From Bradyrhizobium commune (lineage in GTDB: Bacteria > Pseudomonadota > Alphaproteobacteria > Rhizobiales > Xanthobacteraceae), in the NCBI RefSeq assembly GCF_015624505.1, contig NZ_CP061379.1:868001-932000 (forward strand): a DNA stretch of 64,000 nucleotides, in the 5' to 3' direction. The position numbers and the translations under genes were made by a program. The notes under the pieces were generated by a model that searched no databases, was not told the DNA's origin, and saw only the letters and a program-made list of their open reading frames with translations. Positions 63,432 to 64,000 of this stretch are shown here, piece after piece. Within the stretch, counting starts at the first letter, position 1. Every line of letters starts with the position of its first letter.

Positions 63432-64000
63432 GCGAGACAGTGACCATGGTCGAGGGCGAAGCGGGCGCGATCGGTCCCGGTCGGCTCGTGCTTGTGGTCG
63501 GTCCCAGCGGGGCCGGCAAGGACACGCTGCTGCGGCTGGGGCAGGCGGCTTGCGTCGATGATCACGAAATCGTTTTCCCGCGCCGTGTCGTGACCCGGGA
63601 ATCCTCCGAAGCCGAAGACAACATCGCAATGAGCCCGGATGAATTCCGCCGCGCGCGCGAGCACGGTGATTTCGCCGTGACTTGGGACGCGCATGGGCAT
63701 TCCTATGCGCTGCCGCTCGAAATCAACGACGACATCCGTGCCGGCCGCGCCGTCGTCGTCAACGTCTCGCGCACCGTGATTGCCGCGCTGCGCCTGGCCT
63801 ATGAGAATGTCCTCGTGGTCGCGATCACCGCGCCGCCGGATGTTTTGGCGCAGCGGCTTGCCGCCCGCGCACGGGTGAGCGACGGCAATATCGCCGATCG
63901 CCTGGCGCGCAGCGTCGACGATGCGACGGCGCAGGCCGACGTCACCATTCTCAACGCCGGCAGCGCGGAGTATCATAGCCGCCATCTCTTGCGGGTGATC
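63428..64000 (+). CDS. phnN: Ribose 1,5-bisphosphokinase PhnN (3' end cut by window)
   Basis: The first 191 residues are in the window. The Walker A LVVGPSGAGKDTLLRLG and the RRVVTRESSEAEDNIAM and VTWDAHGHSYALPLEINDDI motifs are typical of PhnN, a guanylate-kinase-like enzyme that turns ribose 1,5-bisphosphate into PRPP. The window ends within a few residues of the usual C-terminus (about 185-200), so little is missing. Confidence 0.93.
   Translation, partial: MSETVTMVEGEAGAIGPGRLVLVVGPSGAGKDTLLRLGQAACVDDHEIVFPRRVVTRESSEAEDNIAMSPDEFRRAREHGDFAVTWDAHGHSYALPLEINDDIRAGRAVVVNVSRTVIAALRLAYENVLVVAITAPPDVLAQRLAARARVSDGNIADRLARSVDDATAQADVTILNAGSAEYHSRHLLRVI

Overview
The window looks like chromosomal DNA of a Bradyrhizobium-type alphaproteobacterium. 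This is inferred from the very high GC content with strong G/C third-position bias, rhizobial gene order (pyrimidine 5'-nucleotidase-dapD-dapE; rpmH-rnpA-yidC-engB-argB), GTG and TTG starts, and many intergenic palindromic repeats of the kind scattered through bradyrhizobial genomes. No species call is made. I saw no phage, insertion sequence, CRISPR array, rRNA or replication origin.

Layout. 1-12.6 kb is mostly housekeeping: the 5' part of rmuC, then def-fmt-truA on the plus strand, then minus-strand dapE, a DUF805 gene, dapD, a HAD nucleotidase, a secreted DUF1036 protein, argB, a DUF423 gene, engB, yidC, rnpA and rpmH with a clear sigma-70 promoter. 13-20.6 kb is regulatory: an orphan histidine kinase, tRNA-Arg(ACG), a class III cyclase and a winged-helix regulator that share one TolB-like/TPR module, and an MFS gene with a divergent TetR and a strong operator. 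20.9-28.9 kb is accessory: a Tat-exported PLP enzyme behind a Pho-box-like site, a VOC protein, a decayed HigBA locus, an LLM flavin oxidoreductase, an intact RelE/Phd-type toxin-antitoxin pair, a YgiQ radical SAM protein and two very small genes. 28.9-36.8 kb carries a GntR/FAD-oxidase/DHDPS-like catabolic module and an iron operon (TonB receptor, Fe-binding protein, PepSY membrane protein) preceded by Irr-type boxes. 36.8-50.3 kb holds a triple rhodanese, serA, a patatin-GntP pair, an EmrAB-type pump with TetR, a MarR/enoyl-CoA hydratase pair, a chemoreceptor and a second DHDPS-like gene.

50.3-64 kb is a C-P lyase phosphonate locus in three transcription units: minus-strand acetyltransferase/PhnM-like/DUF1045; plus-strand phnC-D-E1-E2; and plus-strand phnG-H-I-J-K-L-M-N (phnN cut by the window end), with phnF divergent from phnG. 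Each unit has a candidate Pho box (CTGTCAT-like 7-mers with an 11-bp period), and the phnG promoter also has a perfect 11-bp-arm palindrome likely bound by PhnF. Together these genes would import phosphonates under phosphate starvation, couple them to ribose triphosphate and release phosphate. No phnP is visible in the window. The DUF1045 protein has two HxTL motifs typical of 2H cyclic phosphodiesterases and is a candidate to replace it.

The most interesting leads are that PhnP-replacement hypothesis, the duplicated PhnM, the Pho-box-preceded Tat-exported PvdN-like enzyme, and the near-leaderless toxin gene whose operator covers both the -10 box and the start codon.
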